This document shows, piece by piece, positions 17,363 through 27,179 of a DNA stretch of 64,000 nt. Below the pieces are notes generated by a model that made no database searches, was not told where the DNA came from, and saw nothing but the letters and a program-made list of their open reading frames with translations. The stretch lies in NCBI RefSeq assembly GCF_009707325.1, contig NZ_CP046103.1:2095810-2159809 (forward strand). The letters run 5' to 3'. A program made the position numbers and the translations under genes. Within the stretch, counting starts at the first letter, position 1; each line of letters begins with the position of its first letter. Source of the DNA: Pseudomonas sp. IB20. Its GTDB lineage: Bacteria; Pseudomonadota; Gammaproteobacteria; Pseudomonadales; Pseudomonadaceae.

Positions 17363-18517
17363 TTACAGCGCGGCGGCCACCTGCACCCGATTGCGCCCCT
17401 GCGGCCCTCGTGCCTTGGCCAGGTACAGCGCCTGGTCGGCCTGCGAGAGCAATTGAGAGAGGTCGCCGCCCGCCTGGGAGGTGACGATGCCAATGCTCAC
17501 GCCCAAGTAGCCGGGGGCCAACAGGTCCAACTGCGCGAACGTCTGGCGAATACGCTCGGCCACTTCAAACGCGCCGGCGGCATCGCTGTCGGCGAGCAGG
17601 CAGGCGAACTCTTCGCCACCGATGCGTGCGAACACGTCGGTGGACCGCAATGTCGCTTCAGCCACCCGGCTGAACGCGATCAAGGCCTGGTCGCCCATGG
17701 GGTGGCCGAAGTTGTCATTCAGGCGCTTGAAGTGGTCCAGGTCGCACAGCAGCAGGGCTGCGCCCTGGTTACGCCGAGCGCTGTCGGCCAACAGTTGCTC
17801 ACCTTTGAGCATAAAGGCGCGGCGGTTGCCGATGCCGGTCAACGCATCACTGAAGGCGGCGGCTTTGAAGCGCAGTTCGGCGCGCTCCTTGACCATCGCC
17901 AGGGTGACGTAGGCAATGCCGATGGCGTACAGCATGGATTCAAACAGCATGAACGAGAAAAACGGCACGCCTTCGCTGCCCGAGGCCTGCGCGCTCTTGA
18001 TCGGCAGGCCGGGGTCGGTAAAGGCACGAATGCCATAGAAACCGGTGTGCCACAGGGTCAGCACCAGGGCGGGGGCGTAGGCGACTTCCAGGCTGGCGCG
18101 CCGGCGCCATAGTTCCAGCGCCGACAACACGCCATACCCGGCCGCCAACAGCGAATACAGCGTGACCCGCGCCGACAGCGAGGCGTAGAACGGCGGCACC
18201 AGGCACATCAACAACCACAGCCCGGCACCGGCAAAGATCCCCGGCACATTGGGTTTGCGCTGCACAAAAGCGCGCATGGCGGTCCAGTTCATGGCGGCGC
18301 TGAGCAGCAGCACCACGTTGCCGATGATCAGCGCGACAAAGTCCATGCCCATACCGCGTACCACAATCAGCCCGGTGCCCAGGGAGGCGAGCAACAGCAT
18401 GATGCCCAGATAGCCTAGGGTCGGTTCGCGGCCACGGCTCCAGGCATGCGCCGTCAGTAGGCCCATCAGGCAGAACACGAACACGGCCACTATCAATAGC
18501 GTCGGGATGTGCAGCAT
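17363..18517 (-). CDS. Membrane diguanylate cyclase (GGDEF)
   Basis: 384 residues; ATG 18517 (or the adjacent ATG 18520) follows AAGGA. About six or seven membrane helices (residues 1-200) are followed by a GGDEF domain beginning at DALTGIGNRRAFM. The active site is RIGGEEFACLL (the GGEEF variant is active in this family), preceded by RSTD five residues upstream, an inhibitory I-site for product feedback. It makes c-di-GMP, probably in response to a membrane signal. It is divergent from nudK. Confidence 0.9.
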   Translation of the reverse strand: MLHIPTLLIVAVFVFCLMGLLTAHAWSRGREPTLGYLGIMLLLASLGTGLIVVRGMGMDFVALIIGNVVLLLSAAMNWTAMRAFVQRKPNVPGIFAGAGLWLLMCLVPPFYASLSARVTLYSLLAAGYGVLSALELWRRRASLEVAYAPALVLTLWHTGFYGIRAFTDPGLPIKSAQASGSEGVPFFSFMLFESMLYAIGIAYVTLAMVKERAELRFKAAAFSDALTGIGNRRAFMLKGEQLLADSARRNQGAALLLCDLDHFKRLNDNFGHPMGDQALIAFSRVAEATLRSTDVFARIGGEEFACLLADSDAAGAFEVAERIRQTFAQLDLLAPGYLGVSIGIVTSQAGGDLSQLLSQADQALYLAKARGPQGRNRVQVAAAL

Positions 18518-18636
18518 CATTTCCTTGAACCCGCAGGGAGATCCTTCTTGGGGCGCGATTGTAGCCGCAAGTGATGCGCTTGACGCTGGTATTGACGGCG
18601 CGAGATGCTCCTGCACATTTGCGCAGAGGCCTGAGC

Positions 18637-19224
18637 ATGGACAACAGCCCCATTCGAATCACCGCTGAGGAAACCCTCTCGGACAGTTGGTACCTTCTGA
18701 AAAAGTACAGCTTCGACTTGCGCAGGCAGGACGGCAGTTGGCAAGCCCAGACGCGCGAGGTGTATGACCGGGGCAACGGTGCGACCATCCTGTTGTACAA
18801 CCGTGCGCAGCGCACGGTGCTGCTGATTCGCCAGTTTCGTATGCCCACCTTCGTCAACGATTACCCGGGTTACTTGATCGAAGCCGCTGCCGGTTTGTTG
18901 GACAATGCCAGCCCTGAGGAACGTATTCGCCTGGAAGCTGAGGAAGAGACCGGGTACCGCGTTGGTTATGTGGAGAAAATCTATGCGGCGTTCATGAGCC
19001 CGGGGTCGGTGACTGAGCGGATTCACTTCTTTATCGGTGAGTATCAGGCGGAGGATCGGGTCGGTACGGGGGGTGGCTTGGAGGAAGAGGGCGAGGATAT
19101 CGAAGTGCTGGAGCTGGGCTTTGAGCAGGCGCTGGCGATGGTGCAGAGCGGTGAGATTGTGGATGGTAAGACCATCATGCTGTTGCAGCACCTGGAGTTG
19201 CGTATGTTGAAAGAGGGGTGGTGA
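18637..19224 (+). CDS. nudK: NudK-type Nudix hydrolase
   Basis: 195 residues from ATG 18637, chosen by alignment to the family start. It matches E. coli NudK, a GDP-mannose/ADP-ribose-type sugar-nucleotide pyrophosphatase: LSDSWYLLKKYSFDL, EVYDRGNGATILLYN and FRMPTFVNDYPG. The Nudix box spans AGLLDNASPEERIRLEAEEE with its metal-binding EE pair, and MSPGSVTERIHFFIGEY follows. The C-terminal IEVLELGFEQAL and DGKTIMLLQHL are also shared. It is cytosolic. Downstream lies a 340-bp palindromic repeat, not a gene. Confidence 0.88.
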   Translation: MDNSPIRITAEETLSDSWYLLKKYSFDLRRQDGSWQAQTREVYDRGNGATILLYNRAQRTVLLIRQFRMPTFVNDYPGYLIEAAAGLLDNASPEERIRLEAEEETGYRVGYVEKIYAAFMSPGSVTERIHFFIGEYQAEDRVGTGGGLEEEGEDIEVLELGFEQALAMVQSGEIVDGKTIMLLQHLELRMLKEGW

Positions 19225-19229
19225 GGGGG

Positions 19230-19572
19230 GCACTTTTGGCAAACGCCCGGAATGCCGGCCCAGCTAAAAGTAACCAAAAGGTCTTTGCCCCACCACTCGG
19301 TGCCTCGCCTGTGTTCGGCCATCGTGGTTAACGGGGCCTGTCAGATCAAAAGCAGTGAGTGGTTGAAGCAAAAGCACGGCAGAAGCAGAACAGCATGATG
19401 CGAGTGATTTGGACTGAGTACATATCCGTTGCGGCGGTAACGGCTTCGTATGGTTTCGCTCTTGCAGCGGGTCACTTTTGGCTGGGCCGGCATTCCGGGC
19501 TCTTTTCCAAAAGTGACCCGCCGTAAGGGCGGAACCCATATCAGCCGTTACCCAAATAACGGATATGTACTC
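19230..19572. repeat. Nested-palindrome MITE-like element
   Basis: The left arm (CACTTTTGGCAAACGCCCGG from 19230) is inverted at about 19470-19515 (GGGCCGGCATTCCGGGC...). A second, tighter structure has 15-bp perfect terminal inverted repeats (19416-19430 GAGTACATATCCGTT and 19558-19572), enclosing another perfect 15-bp pair (19467-19481 and 19507-19521). There is no open reading frame of note. This resembles a dispersed noncoding element of fluorescent Pseudomonas. It fills the nudK-lexA2 gap and ends about 50 bp before the LexA2 operator. Confidence 0.8.
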
Positions 19573-19620
19573 GATCAAACCCCCGTCCGACTACCGGCTA
19601 TTGTCAGGAATTTCCCACAA

Positions 19621-19636
19621 GAGTACAAATGTACTC
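19621..19636. promoter_or_regulatory. LexA2 operator of the imu cassette
   Basis: GAGTACAAATGTACTC is a perfect inverted repeat with a 4-nt centre. It fits the GTAC-N4-GTNC type of box reported for LexA2 of Pseudomonas putida and differs from the classic CTG-N10-CAG box. It overlaps an upstream ATG at 19629, immediately before the preferred lexA2 start, so the repressor would shut its own operon. Confidence 0.8.
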
Positions 19637-19637
19637 C

Positions 19638-20246
19638 ATGACAACCCTGACCCCCCGCCGCACCGCCATCCTGACCTTCATTCGCGACCGTATCGCGCAA
19701 CAAGGCCAGCCTCCCAGCCTCGCCGAGATCGCCGAGGCGTTCGGCTTCGCCTCGCGCAGCGTCGCCCGCAAGCACGTGGTGGCGCTCACCGAAGCCGGCT
19801 TCATCGAGGTCAACCCCAACCAGGCCCGTGGCATTCGCCTGCTTAACCAGCCGGCTCGTCCCGAATGGCTGGACGTGCCCGTGCTCGGCCGCGTCGCCGC
19901 CGGCTTGCCCATCGGCGCCGACGCCGAAGTCCACAACCGCCTGCAACTCGACCCCGCCACCTTCGCCAAAACCCCGGACTACTTGCTGCGGGTCCAGGGC
20001 GATTCAATGATCGAAGACGGCATCCTCGACGGCGACTTGGTGGGCGTGCGCCGCAGCGCCGAAGCCTTGAACGGCCAGATTGTGGTGGCGCGCCTGGACG
20101 GCGAAGTCACCATCAAACGCTTTGAACGTCACGGCGAGCATGTGCGCTTGCTGCCGCGCAACCCCGCGTATCAACCCATCGTGGTCGGGCCCGATCAGGA
20201 CCTGGCCATCGAAGGGGTGTTCTGCGGCCTGGTGAGGCAAGGCTGA
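19638..20246 (+). CDS. lexA2: LexA2 repressor of the mutagenesis cassette
   Basis: 202 residues from ATG 19638, preferred because the ATG at 19629 lies inside the operator. The N-terminal winged HTH (SLAEIAEAFGFASRSVARKH) is followed by the self-cleavage Ala-Gly bond in RVAAGLPIG, the catalytic Ser in VQGDSMIEDG, and the Lys in VTIKRFERHG. It represses the cassette until RecA filaments trigger cleavage. It is the first gene of lexA2-imuA-imuB-dnaE2; its TGA overlaps the imuA ATG. Confidence 0.92.
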   Translation: MTTLTPRRTAILTFIRDRIAQQGQPPSLAEIAEAFGFASRSVARKHVVALTEAGFIEVNPNQARGIRLLNQPARPEWLDVPVLGRVAAGLPIGADAEVHNRLQLDPATFAKTPDYLLRVQGDSMIEDGILDGDLVGVRRSAEALNGQIVVARLDGEVTIKRFERHGEHVRLLPRNPAYQPIVVGPDQDLAIEGVFCGLVRQG

Positions 20247-20860
20247 TGGGCGCCGTCGTTGCCCTGGACTCGCTGTTCAATGGCGGCCGAGTCTGGAAGG
20301 GCCGGCCTGCCGCGCCACCGGCCAGCGTGCACCCCACCGGGCTTGCGGCGCTGGATGCGGTGCTGCCCAGCGGCGGCTGGCCGGAGGCGGCCCTGAGCGA
20401 AATCCTGATGGCCAAGGAAGGGGTCGGCGAATTGCAATTGGTGTTGCCGACCCTGGCGCGCTTATCAAAGGCTGGCGAGCGCATCGTGCTGGTCGCGCCA
20501 CCTTACACGCCGTACCCGCACGCCTGGCAGAACGCCGGGGTGGATTTGCGTCAGCTCTCGGTGATCCAGGCCGAAGAGCGCGATGCCTTGTGGGCGGTCG
20601 AGCAATGCCTGCGTTCCGGCAGCTGCGGCGCGGTGTTGTGCTGGCCGCGCAAGGCCGATGACCGTGCCCTGCGCCGCTTGCAGGTGGCGGCCGAAACCGG
20701 GCAGACCCTGGCGTTTGCCTGGCGCTCTTTACAGGAGGCGGTTAATGCATCGCCCGCCGCCTTGCGCCTGGCCGTTGAGGCAAAACCTGCGCAAGTGCGG
20801 GTGCTCAAGTGCCGCGGCGGGTTGGCTCATCCGGCGCCGATTGCGCTGGCGGGGCACTGA
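20246..20860 (+). CDS. imuA: ImuA, RecA-like translesion accessory protein
   Basis: 204 residues. A RecA/SulA-like core is visible as HPTGLAALDAVLPSGGWPEAALSEIL, and LVAPPYTPYPHAWQNAGVD corresponds to the RecA-fold segment of ImuA. It works with ImuB and DnaE2 in SOS-induced error-prone synthesis. It has TGATG overlap with lexA2, and imuB begins 7 bp after its stop, so the genes are coupled. Confidence 0.9.
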   Translation: MGAVVALDSLFNGGRVWKGRPAAPPASVHPTGLAALDAVLPSGGWPEAALSEILMAKEGVGELQLVLPTLARLSKAGERIVLVAPPYTPYPHAWQNAGVDLRQLSVIQAEERDALWAVEQCLRSGSCGAVLCWPRKADDRALRRLQVAAETGQTLAFAWRSLQEAVNASPAALRLAVEAKPAQVRVLKCRGGLAHPAPIALAGH

Positions 20861-20867
20861 GGTTGCC

Positions 20868-22289
20868 ATGCGCTGGGTGTGTATTGTCTTCCCGCAATTG
20901 GCGCTGGACGGGGTGCAGCGTGTGCATCCCGAGCCCGAGCCCGAGCAACCGCTGGCGCTGCTGGCCGGCACGCCGCAGCGCCGCGTGCTGCAAACCGTCA
21001 ATGACGCCGCGCGCGACTTGGGTCTGCGCCCCGGGCAATCGCTGACCGCCGCGCATGCGCTGGCCAAGACCTTCGCCAGCGCCGAATACGACCCCGCAGA
21101 GATCGAGCGCTGGCAGCAGTTTCTCGCGGCCTGGGCCTACCGTTTCAGTTCCCAGGTCAGCGTGTATTACCCGCGCGCCTTGTTGTTCGAGATCGAGTCG
21201 AGCCTTGGCCTGTTCGGGCCGTGGCCGCAGTTCGAGGCGCGGTTGCGCCAGGAGCTGACCGAGCTGGGGTTTCGCCACCGTATCGTCGCTGCACCCAACC
21301 CGGCAGCGGCGCGGGTGCTGGCGAATAGTTACGATGGCCTGGCCGTGGCCGATGAGCACGCGCTGCACCAAGCCCTGGCGCCACTGCCGATTGATCGCGC
21401 TGGCCTTGAACCGCAGGCCGCCACCGCCTTGTCGCGCATGGGCCTGCGCACGCTGGCCCAGGTGCAGGCGTTGCCCCGGCATACGCTGGCGCGGCGTTTT
21501 GACGCCAGCTTGCTCAAGCACCTGGATGCACTGACCGGGCAGCGGCCGCTGCCACTGGCGTTCTATCAGCCGCCGGACCAGTTCGATGTGCGCATCGAGT
21601 TGAATTTCGACGTGCAATCCCACCAGGCGCTGCTGTTTCCCTTGCGCCGCCTGACCGGTGACCTGTCTGCCTTCCTTTGCGGGCGCGACAGTGGCGTGCA
21701 GCGTTTCGACCTGCACTTGGAACACGCCCAGGCGCCCGACAGCGTGATCAAGGTCGGCCTGCTCAGCGCCGAGCGTGAACCGGCGATGCTCTTCGAACTG
21801 GCCCGTGGCCGCCTGGAACAGGTACAAGTCACCTCGCCGGTACGCGGCTTTCGCCTGGTGGCCCAGGACCTGCCGGTGTTCGTGCCGCAGCGCCAGGACT
21901 TGTTCGACGACCGCCCGCAACAGACTTTGCCCTGGGAGCAACTGCGCGAACGCCTGCGCGCACGTCTTGGCGATGAAGCGGTGCAAGGCTTGCGTTTTCA
22001 TGCCGACCACCGCCCCGAATGCGCCTGGCAAGCCGCCGCCGATAACCGCGCGTGCCAAAGCTTGAGCAAGGTGCAACGCCCCGGTTGGCTGCTGCACGAA
22101 CCGACCTTGCTGGCCGAGCAGGGCGTACAGATTTTGATGGGCCCGGAACGCATCGAGTCCGGCTGGTGGGATGGCGCCGATATTCGCCGCGACTATTACC
22201 TGATCCAGACCCGCGCCGGGCAGCAAGGCTGGGCCTATCGCACCGTGGGGCAAAGCGATGGGCTGTGGCTGCAAGGCTGGTTTGCATGA
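20868..22289 (+). CDS. imuB: ImuB, inactive Y-family polymerase homologue
   Basis: 473 residues from ATG 20868. The N-terminus [16 protein letters not shown] aligns with Y-family polymerases but lacks the catalytic acidic residues, as is usual for ImuB. The palm/thumb region ([15 protein letters not shown], helix-hairpin-helix [22 protein letters not shown]) and little-finger-like domain follow. It is thought to act as the hub binding the beta clamp, ImuA and DnaE2. The stop overlaps the dnaE2 start (ATGA). Confidence 0.92.
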   Translation: MRWVCIVFPQLALDGVQRVHPEPEPEQPLALLAGTPQRRVLQTVNDAARDLGLRPGQSLTAAHALAKTFASAEYDPAEIERWQQFLAAWAYRFSSQVSVYYPRALLFEIESSLGLFGPWPQFEARLRQELTELGFRHRIVAAPNPAAARVLANSYDGLAVADEHALHQALAPLPIDRAGLEPQAATALSRMGLRTLAQVQALPRHTLARRFDASLLKHLDALTGQRPLPLAFYQPPDQFDVRIELNFDVQSHQALLFPLRRLTGDLSAFLCGRDSGVQRFDLHLEHAQAPDSVIKVGLLSAEREPAMLFELARGRLEQVQVTSPVRGFRLVAQDLPVFVPQRQDLFDDRPQQTLPWEQLRERLRARLGDEAVQGLRFHADHRPECAWQAAADNRACQSLSKVQRPGWLLHEPTLLAEQGVQILMGPERIESGWWDGADIRRDYYLIQTRAGQQGWAYRTVGQSDGLWLQGWFA

Positions 22290-25200
22290 GCTACGCCGAG
22301 CTGCATTGCCTGTCCAATTTCAGCTTCCAACGCGGCGCGTCGAGTGCGCTGGAGCTGTTCGAGCGCGCCAAGCGCCAGGGTTATAGCGCCTTGGCGATCA
22401 CCGATGAATGCACTTTATCGGGCATCGTGCGCGCCTGGCAGGCGGCGAAGGCGGTGGACTTGCCGCTGATTATCGGCAGCGAGGTGCGCATCGAGAACGG
22501 CCCGAAACTGGTGCTGCTGGTGCAGGACCTCAGCGGTTACCAACACCTGTGCCGCCTGATCACCCTGGCCCGACGCCGCGCCGAAAAAGGCCGCTATCGC
22601 CTGCTACAGGAAGACTTCGACCAGCCACTGCCGGGGTTGCTGGCATTGTGGGTCGCCGAAGACAGCGACACCCAAGCCTCGATCCAATGGCTGCGCCGCA
22701 CCTTCGCCGAACGGCTGTGGCTGGCGGTGCACCTGCATTGCGGCCAGGACGATGCGCGCCATCTGGCGCAGCGCCTGGCCCTGGCCGCCAGCCTGCATAT
22801 TCCGGCGGTGGCCTGCGGCGATGTGCACATGCATGCGCGTGGCCGCCGTGCCCTGCAAGACACCATGACCGCGATCCGCCATCACGTCACGGTGGCCGAC
22901 GCCGGCACGCGCCTGCACCCCAATGGCGAGCGGCATCTGCGCAGCCTCGGCGCCTTGGCCGCGCTGTACCCGCAAGCCTTGCTCGACGAAACCCTGGCTA
23001 TCGCGCGGCGCTGCACCTTCGACTTGAGCCAGTTGCGTTACCACTACCCGCGCGAGCTGGTACCCGCAGGCCAGGATGCGAAATCCTGGCTGCGCCAGCT
23101 CACCGAAGAGGGCATCGCCCAGCGCTGGCCCCAGGGTGTCGACGCCAAGACCTTGCAGCAGATCAACCATGAGCTGGAGCTGATCAGCGAGCTGGGCTAC
23201 GAGAGCTATTTCCTCACCGTGCATGACATCGTGCGCTTCGCCCGCAGCCGCTCGATCCTGTGCCAGGGCCGGGGTTCGGCGGCCAACTCGGCGGTGTGTT
23301 TTGCCTTGGGCATCACCGAGATCAACCCGAGCCTGATGAACATGCTGTTCGAGCGCTTCCTGTCCAAGGAGCGCAACGAGCCGCCGGATATCGACGTCGA
23401 CTTCGAACACGAACGCCGCGAAGAAGTGCTGCAGTACGTGTTCCAGCGCTACGGCCGCACCCGAGCAGCGTTGACGGCGGTGGTCAGCAGCTACCACGCG
23501 GCTGGCGCGGTGCGCGATGTGGCCAAGGCCCTCGGCTTGCCGCCGGACCAGATCAACGCCTTGGCTGAATGCTGCGGGCGTTGGAGTGAAGACGCACCGC
23601 CCTTGGAGCGCCTGCGCGAAGGCGGCTTCGACCCGCAAAGCCCGATCTTGCGCCGCGTGCTCACGCTCACCCAGCAATTGATCGGCTTCCCCCGGCACCT
23701 GTCCCAGCACCCCGGCGGTTTTGTGATTTCCGAATACCCGTTGGACACCCTGGTGCCGGTGGAAAACGCCGCCATGGCCGAGCGCACCATCATCCAGTGG
23801 GACAAGGACGACCTCGATGCCGTCGGCCTGCTCAAGGTGGATATCCTCGCGTTAGGCATGCTCAGCGCGATCCGCCGCTGCTTCGATTTACTGCGTCGCC
23901 ACCGCAACTTGGACTTGGCCTTGGCGAGCATCCCCAAGGAAGACCCCGCCACCTACGCGATGATCAGCAAGGCCGACACCATCGGTGTGTTCCAGATCGA
24001 GTCGCGGGCGCAGATGTCGATGCTGCCCAGGCTCAAGCCGCAAACTTTCTATGACCTGGTGATTGAGGTCGCTATCGTGCGGCCCGGGCCGATCCAGGGC
24101 GGCATGGTGCATCCGTACCTGCGGAGGCGGAACAAGGAAGAGCCCACCACCTATCCGTCGCCGCAGCTTGAGGCCGTGTTAAAGCGCACTTTGGGCGTGC
24201 CGCTGTTCCAGGAGCAGGTCATGCAAATCGCCATGGTTGCCGCCGATTATGGCCCCGGTGAGGCCGACCAGTTGCGCCGCTCTATGGCGGCCTGGAAACG
24301 CCACGGCGGGCTGGAACCGCATCAGGCGCGCCTGCGCACCGGCATGCTCAAAAACGGTTACAGCGAGGAATTTGCCGCGCAGATTTTCGAGCAAATCAAA
24401 GGCTTTGGCAGCTATGGTTTTCCCGAGTCCCACGCGGCCAGTTTCGCCTTGCTGACGTACGCCAGTTGCTGGCTCAAATGCCATGAACCGGCGGCCTTCG
24501 CCTGTGCACTGATCAACAGCTGGCCGATGGGCTTCTACAGCCCGGACCAGATCCTGCAGGATGCGCGGCGTCATCGCTTGCAGATTCGCCCGGTGGATGT
24601 GCTGGCCAGTGACTGGGATTGCAGCCTGGAACCCATCGACGGCCAGCAACCGGCGATTCGTATGGGGTTGCGCATGATCTCGGGGTTTCGCGAGGAGGAT
24701 GGCCGGCGCATCGAAGCGGCCCGCCAGCGCCGGGCGTTCAGCGACATTGCCGACCTCGACGAGCGTGCCGGGCTGGATGCCCGCGCCCAGGCGTTGCTGG
24801 CGGACTCGGGCGCCTTGCGCGCCCTGGCCGGCAACCGGCACAAGGCGCGCTGGGAGGTGGCGGGCGTGCATAAGCAGCTGGGGCTGTTTGCTGGCCTGCC
24901 CAGCCCCGATGAAGCGCGGGTGGAACTGCCTGCCCCTACGGTCGGCGAGGACCTGCACGCCGACTATGCCACGGTGGGTACCACCCTCGGCCCGCATCCG
25001 TTGGCGTTGTTGCGTGCTGAGTTGCGTAAGCGCCGCTGCCGCAGTTCCCAGGAGCTGATGACGGTGGAGCATGGGCGCAATGTCAGCGTCGCGGGGTTGG
25101 TCACCGGTCGACAGCGCCCGGGCACCGCCAGCGGGGTGACCTTTGTCACGCTGGAGGATGAATTCGGCAACCTCAATGTGGTGGTCTGGCGCGACCTGGC

Positions 25201-25357
25201 CGAGCGTCAGCGCCAGGCATTAATCGGTTCACGACTGTTGAAAGTCGACGGGCGCTGGGAAGCTGTAGGCGAGGTGCGGCACCTGATTGCCGGGCGCCTG
25301 AGCGACCTGACGCCGCTGTTGGAAGGCATTCATGTGCGCAGCCGAGATTTTCACTGA
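22286..25357 (+). CDS. dnaE2: DnaE2 error-prone DNA polymerase III alpha subunit
   Basis: 1023 residues, typical for DnaE2. The PHP domain starts at [18 protein letters not shown]. The polymerase active site carries [16 protein letters not shown] near residue 370 and [13 protein letters not shown] further on. [13 protein letters not shown] and the [19 protein letters not shown] segment (GSYGFPESH) follow. The C-terminal OB domain is [19 protein letters not shown]. It copies past lesions in SOS-induced cells and causes mutations. It is the last gene of the cassette. Confidence 0.95.
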   Translation: MSYAELHCLSNFSFQRGASSALELFERAKRQGYSALAITDECTLSGIVRAWQAAKAVDLPLIIGSEVRIENGPKLVLLVQDLSGYQHLCRLITLARRRAEKGRYRLLQEDFDQPLPGLLALWVAEDSDTQASIQWLRRTFAERLWLAVHLHCGQDDARHLAQRLALAASLHIPAVACGDVHMHARGRRALQDTMTAIRHHVTVADAGTRLHPNGERHLRSLGALAALYPQALLDETLAIARRCTFDLSQLRYHYPRELVPAGQDAKSWLRQLTEEGIAQRWPQGVDAKTLQQINHELELISELGYESYFLTVHDIVRFARSRSILCQGRGSAANSAVCFALGITEINPSLMNMLFERFLSKERNEPPDIDVDFEHERREEVLQYVFQRYGRTRAALTAVVSSYHAAGAVRDVAKALGLPPDQINALAECCGRWSEDAPPLERLREGGFDPQSPILRRVLTLTQQLIGFPRHLSQHPGGFVISEYPLDTLVPVENAAMAERTIIQWDKDDLDAVGLLKVDILALGMLSAIRRCFDLLRRHRNLDLALASIPKEDPATYAMISKADTIGVFQIESRAQMSMLPRLKPQTFYDLVIEVAIVRPGPIQGGMVHPYLRRRNKEEPTTYPSPQLEAVLKRTLGVPLFQEQVMQIAMVAADYGPGEADQLRRSMAAWKRHGGLEPHQARLRTGMLKNGYSEEFAAQIFEQIKGFGSYGFPESHAASFALLTYASCWLKCHEPAAFACALINSWPMGFYSPDQILQDARRHRLQIRPVDVLASDWDCSLEPIDGQQPAIRMGLRMISGFREEDGRRIEAARQRRAFSDIADLDERAGLDARAQALLADSGALRALAGNRHKARWEVAGVHKQLGLFAGLPSPDEARVELPAPTVGEDLHADYATVGTTLGPHPLALLRAELRKRRCRSSQELMTVEHGRNVSVAGLVTGRQRPGTASGVTFVTLEDEFGNLNVVVWRDLAERQRQALIGSRLLKVDGRWEAVGEVRHLIAGRLSDLTPLLEGIHVRSRDFH

Positions 25358-25466
25358 GGCCAGTGGTTTTTGCCGGCATTACCCCCTAACGTATACCCAG
25401 TGAAACCATCTGCTGCTGGCGTGCTCCAAAACTTGCGACTGCCCTCTCTTTGCACAGAGCCAACCG

Positions 25467-27179
25467 ATGCAATTTTTATCTAACCCCTACGGCTGTGAAG
25501 GCTGGTCTGGTGAAATGGCCCGGCGTATTCGTGCCTTCGATTGGTCGAGCACTGACCTGGGCCCGATCGACAGCTGGAGCACCAGCCTGGCCTGCAACGT
25601 GCAGATGATGCTGGCCTCGCCCATACCGATGGTGATGCTCTGGGGCCCGGCGGGGCACATGATCTACAACGACAGCTATTCGGTGCTTGCCGGCGGGCGG
25701 CACCCGTATTTGCTCGGTACGCCCGTGGAGCAGGGCTGGCCTGAAGTGGCCGAGTTCAACCGCTATGTGCTGGACACTTGCCTGGCGGGTGGCACGTTGT
25801 CGTTCAACAACAAAGAACTGGTGCTGCTGCGCAACGGCAAGCCCGAAGATGTGTGGATGGACCTTTACTACAGCCCCCTCGCCGGCGATAACCAGCAACC
25901 GGCCGGGGTGCTGGCGATTGTGGTGGAGACCACCGCGCACGTGAACTCCGAGCGCCTGCGCCAGGAATTGACCCATAACCTGGAGCAACGCGTGGCTGCC
26001 GAAGTGCAGGCGCGTTCCGCCGCCGAAGCGCAACTGCGCCAATCGCAGAAGCTTGAAGCGATTGGGGGCCTCACCGGCGGCGTGGCCCACGACTTCAACA
26101 ACCTGCTGCAAGTGATCGCTGGCAACCTGCACCTGCTGGCCCGGCATGAACCGGAAAACGCCCAGGTGCAGCGGCGTGTCACGGCCGCCATCGCGGCGGT
26201 GGAGCGCGGCGCCAAACTGTCTTCGCAACTGCTGGCCTTTGCCCGCCGTCAACCGCTGTCGCCGGCGGTCTATAACCCTCAGCGCATTTATGCCGGGTTG
26301 GTCGAACTGCTGCAGCGTGCGTTGGGCGAAACCATCCATATCGATGTGCAACTGCCCCAGGATTCCTGGTGCATCAACGTCGACCGCAACCAGTTGGAAA
26401 ACGCGCTGCTCAACCTGGCGATCAATGCCCGCGATGCCATGCAAGGCGAGGGCGTGATCCGCATTACCGGCGAAAACATCCTCCTCAACCCCGACGACTG
26501 TGCAGGTAAGAGCCTCCTGCCGGGCGAGTACGTGCGCCTGGCCGTCACGGATATCGGCAGGGGCATGTCGGCGGCGATCCTGGCGCGGGTGTTCGAGCCT
26601 TTTTTTACCACCAAACGTGAGGGCCACGGCACTGGCCTGGGCCTGAGCATGGTATTTGGTTTTGTGCGCCAAAGCGGCGGGCATGTGGAGGTGTGGAGCG
26701 AGGAGGGCAGGGGCACGGTGGTGCAGATGTATTTCCCGCGCAGCCTCGGCGAGGAAAGCCACGACACCGAGGTTGACCCTGTGCTGCATACGGGTGGCCA
26801 GGAGACGATCCTGGTGGTCGAGGACAATGCTGACGTACGCGTGACGGTAGTGGATTTGCTCGAACAGTCGGGCTACACCGTGCTCACCGCCGAAGACGGC
26901 GACCGCGCGATGCAAACGTTGCTGGGCGGCGTACAACCGGACCTGATTTTTACCGATGTGGTGATGCCCGGCCGGATAAAAAGTACCGACCTGGCTGACT
27001 GGGCCCGCGCCCAGGTGCCGCCGGTGGCGGTGCTGTTCACCTCCGGGCATACCCGCGACATTCTCTCCAGCAATCACCTGCTGAGCCCCGACATTCACCT
27101 GCTGAGCAAGCCCTACAGCCCCGAAGCCTTGACGCAACGGGTGCGCAGCGTGCTCACCGCCAGACAAGGTTGCCCATGA
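25467..27179 (+). CDS. Hybrid sensor histidine kinase
   Basis: 570 residues without membrane segments. The N-terminal PAS-like sensor (residues about 20-165: FDWSSTDLGPIDSWSTSLA, MVMLWGPAGHMIYNDSY) is followed by a coiled linker. The HisKA box GGVAHDFNNLLQVIAG has the phosphorylated His near 209. ATPase boxes are NLAINARDAM, DIGRGMS, FEPFFTTK and GTGLGLSMVFGF. A C-terminal receiver (about 447-565) has VVEDNADVR, the phospho-Asp in FTDVVMPG (about 495), and Lys in LLSKPYS. No partner regulator lies nearby. Its stop overlaps the start of the UvrA2-like gene. Confidence 0.88.
   Translation: MQFLSNPYGCEGWSGEMARRIRAFDWSSTDLGPIDSWSTSLACNVQMMLASPIPMVMLWGPAGHMIYNDSYSVLAGGRHPYLLGTPVEQGWPEVAEFNRYVLDTCLAGGTLSFNNKELVLLRNGKPEDVWMDLYYSPLAGDNQQPAGVLAIVVETTAHVNSERLRQELTHNLEQRVAAEVQARSAAEAQLRQSQKLEAIGGLTGGVAHDFNNLLQVIAGNLHLLARHEPENAQVQRRVTAAIAAVERGAKLSSQLLAFARRQPLSPAVYNPQRIYAGLVELLQRALGETIHIDVQLPQDSWCINVDRNQLENALLNLAINARDAMQGEGVIRITGENILLNPDDCAGKSLLPGEYVRLAVTDIGRGMSAAILARVFEPFFTTKREGHGTGLGLSMVFGFVRQSGGHVEVWSEEGRGTVVQMYFPRSLGEESHDTEVDPVLHTGGQETILVVEDNADVRVTVVDLLEQSGYTVLTAEDGDRAMQTLLGGVQPDLIFTDVVMPGRIKSTDLADWARAQVPPVAVLFTSGHTRDILSSNHLLSPDIHLLSKPYSPEALTQRVRSVLTARQGCP

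Noticed and set aside
19565..19846. Short open frame starting in the palindromic element and running into lexA2
   Set aside because: Out of frame with lexA2 and without a ribosome site or homology.
20805..22274. 489-codon open frame antisense to imuB
   Set aside because: Codon pattern of imuB (GC-rich third positions) creates it. The protein is Gln/Arg/Ala-rich with no domain, and imuB has full family homology.
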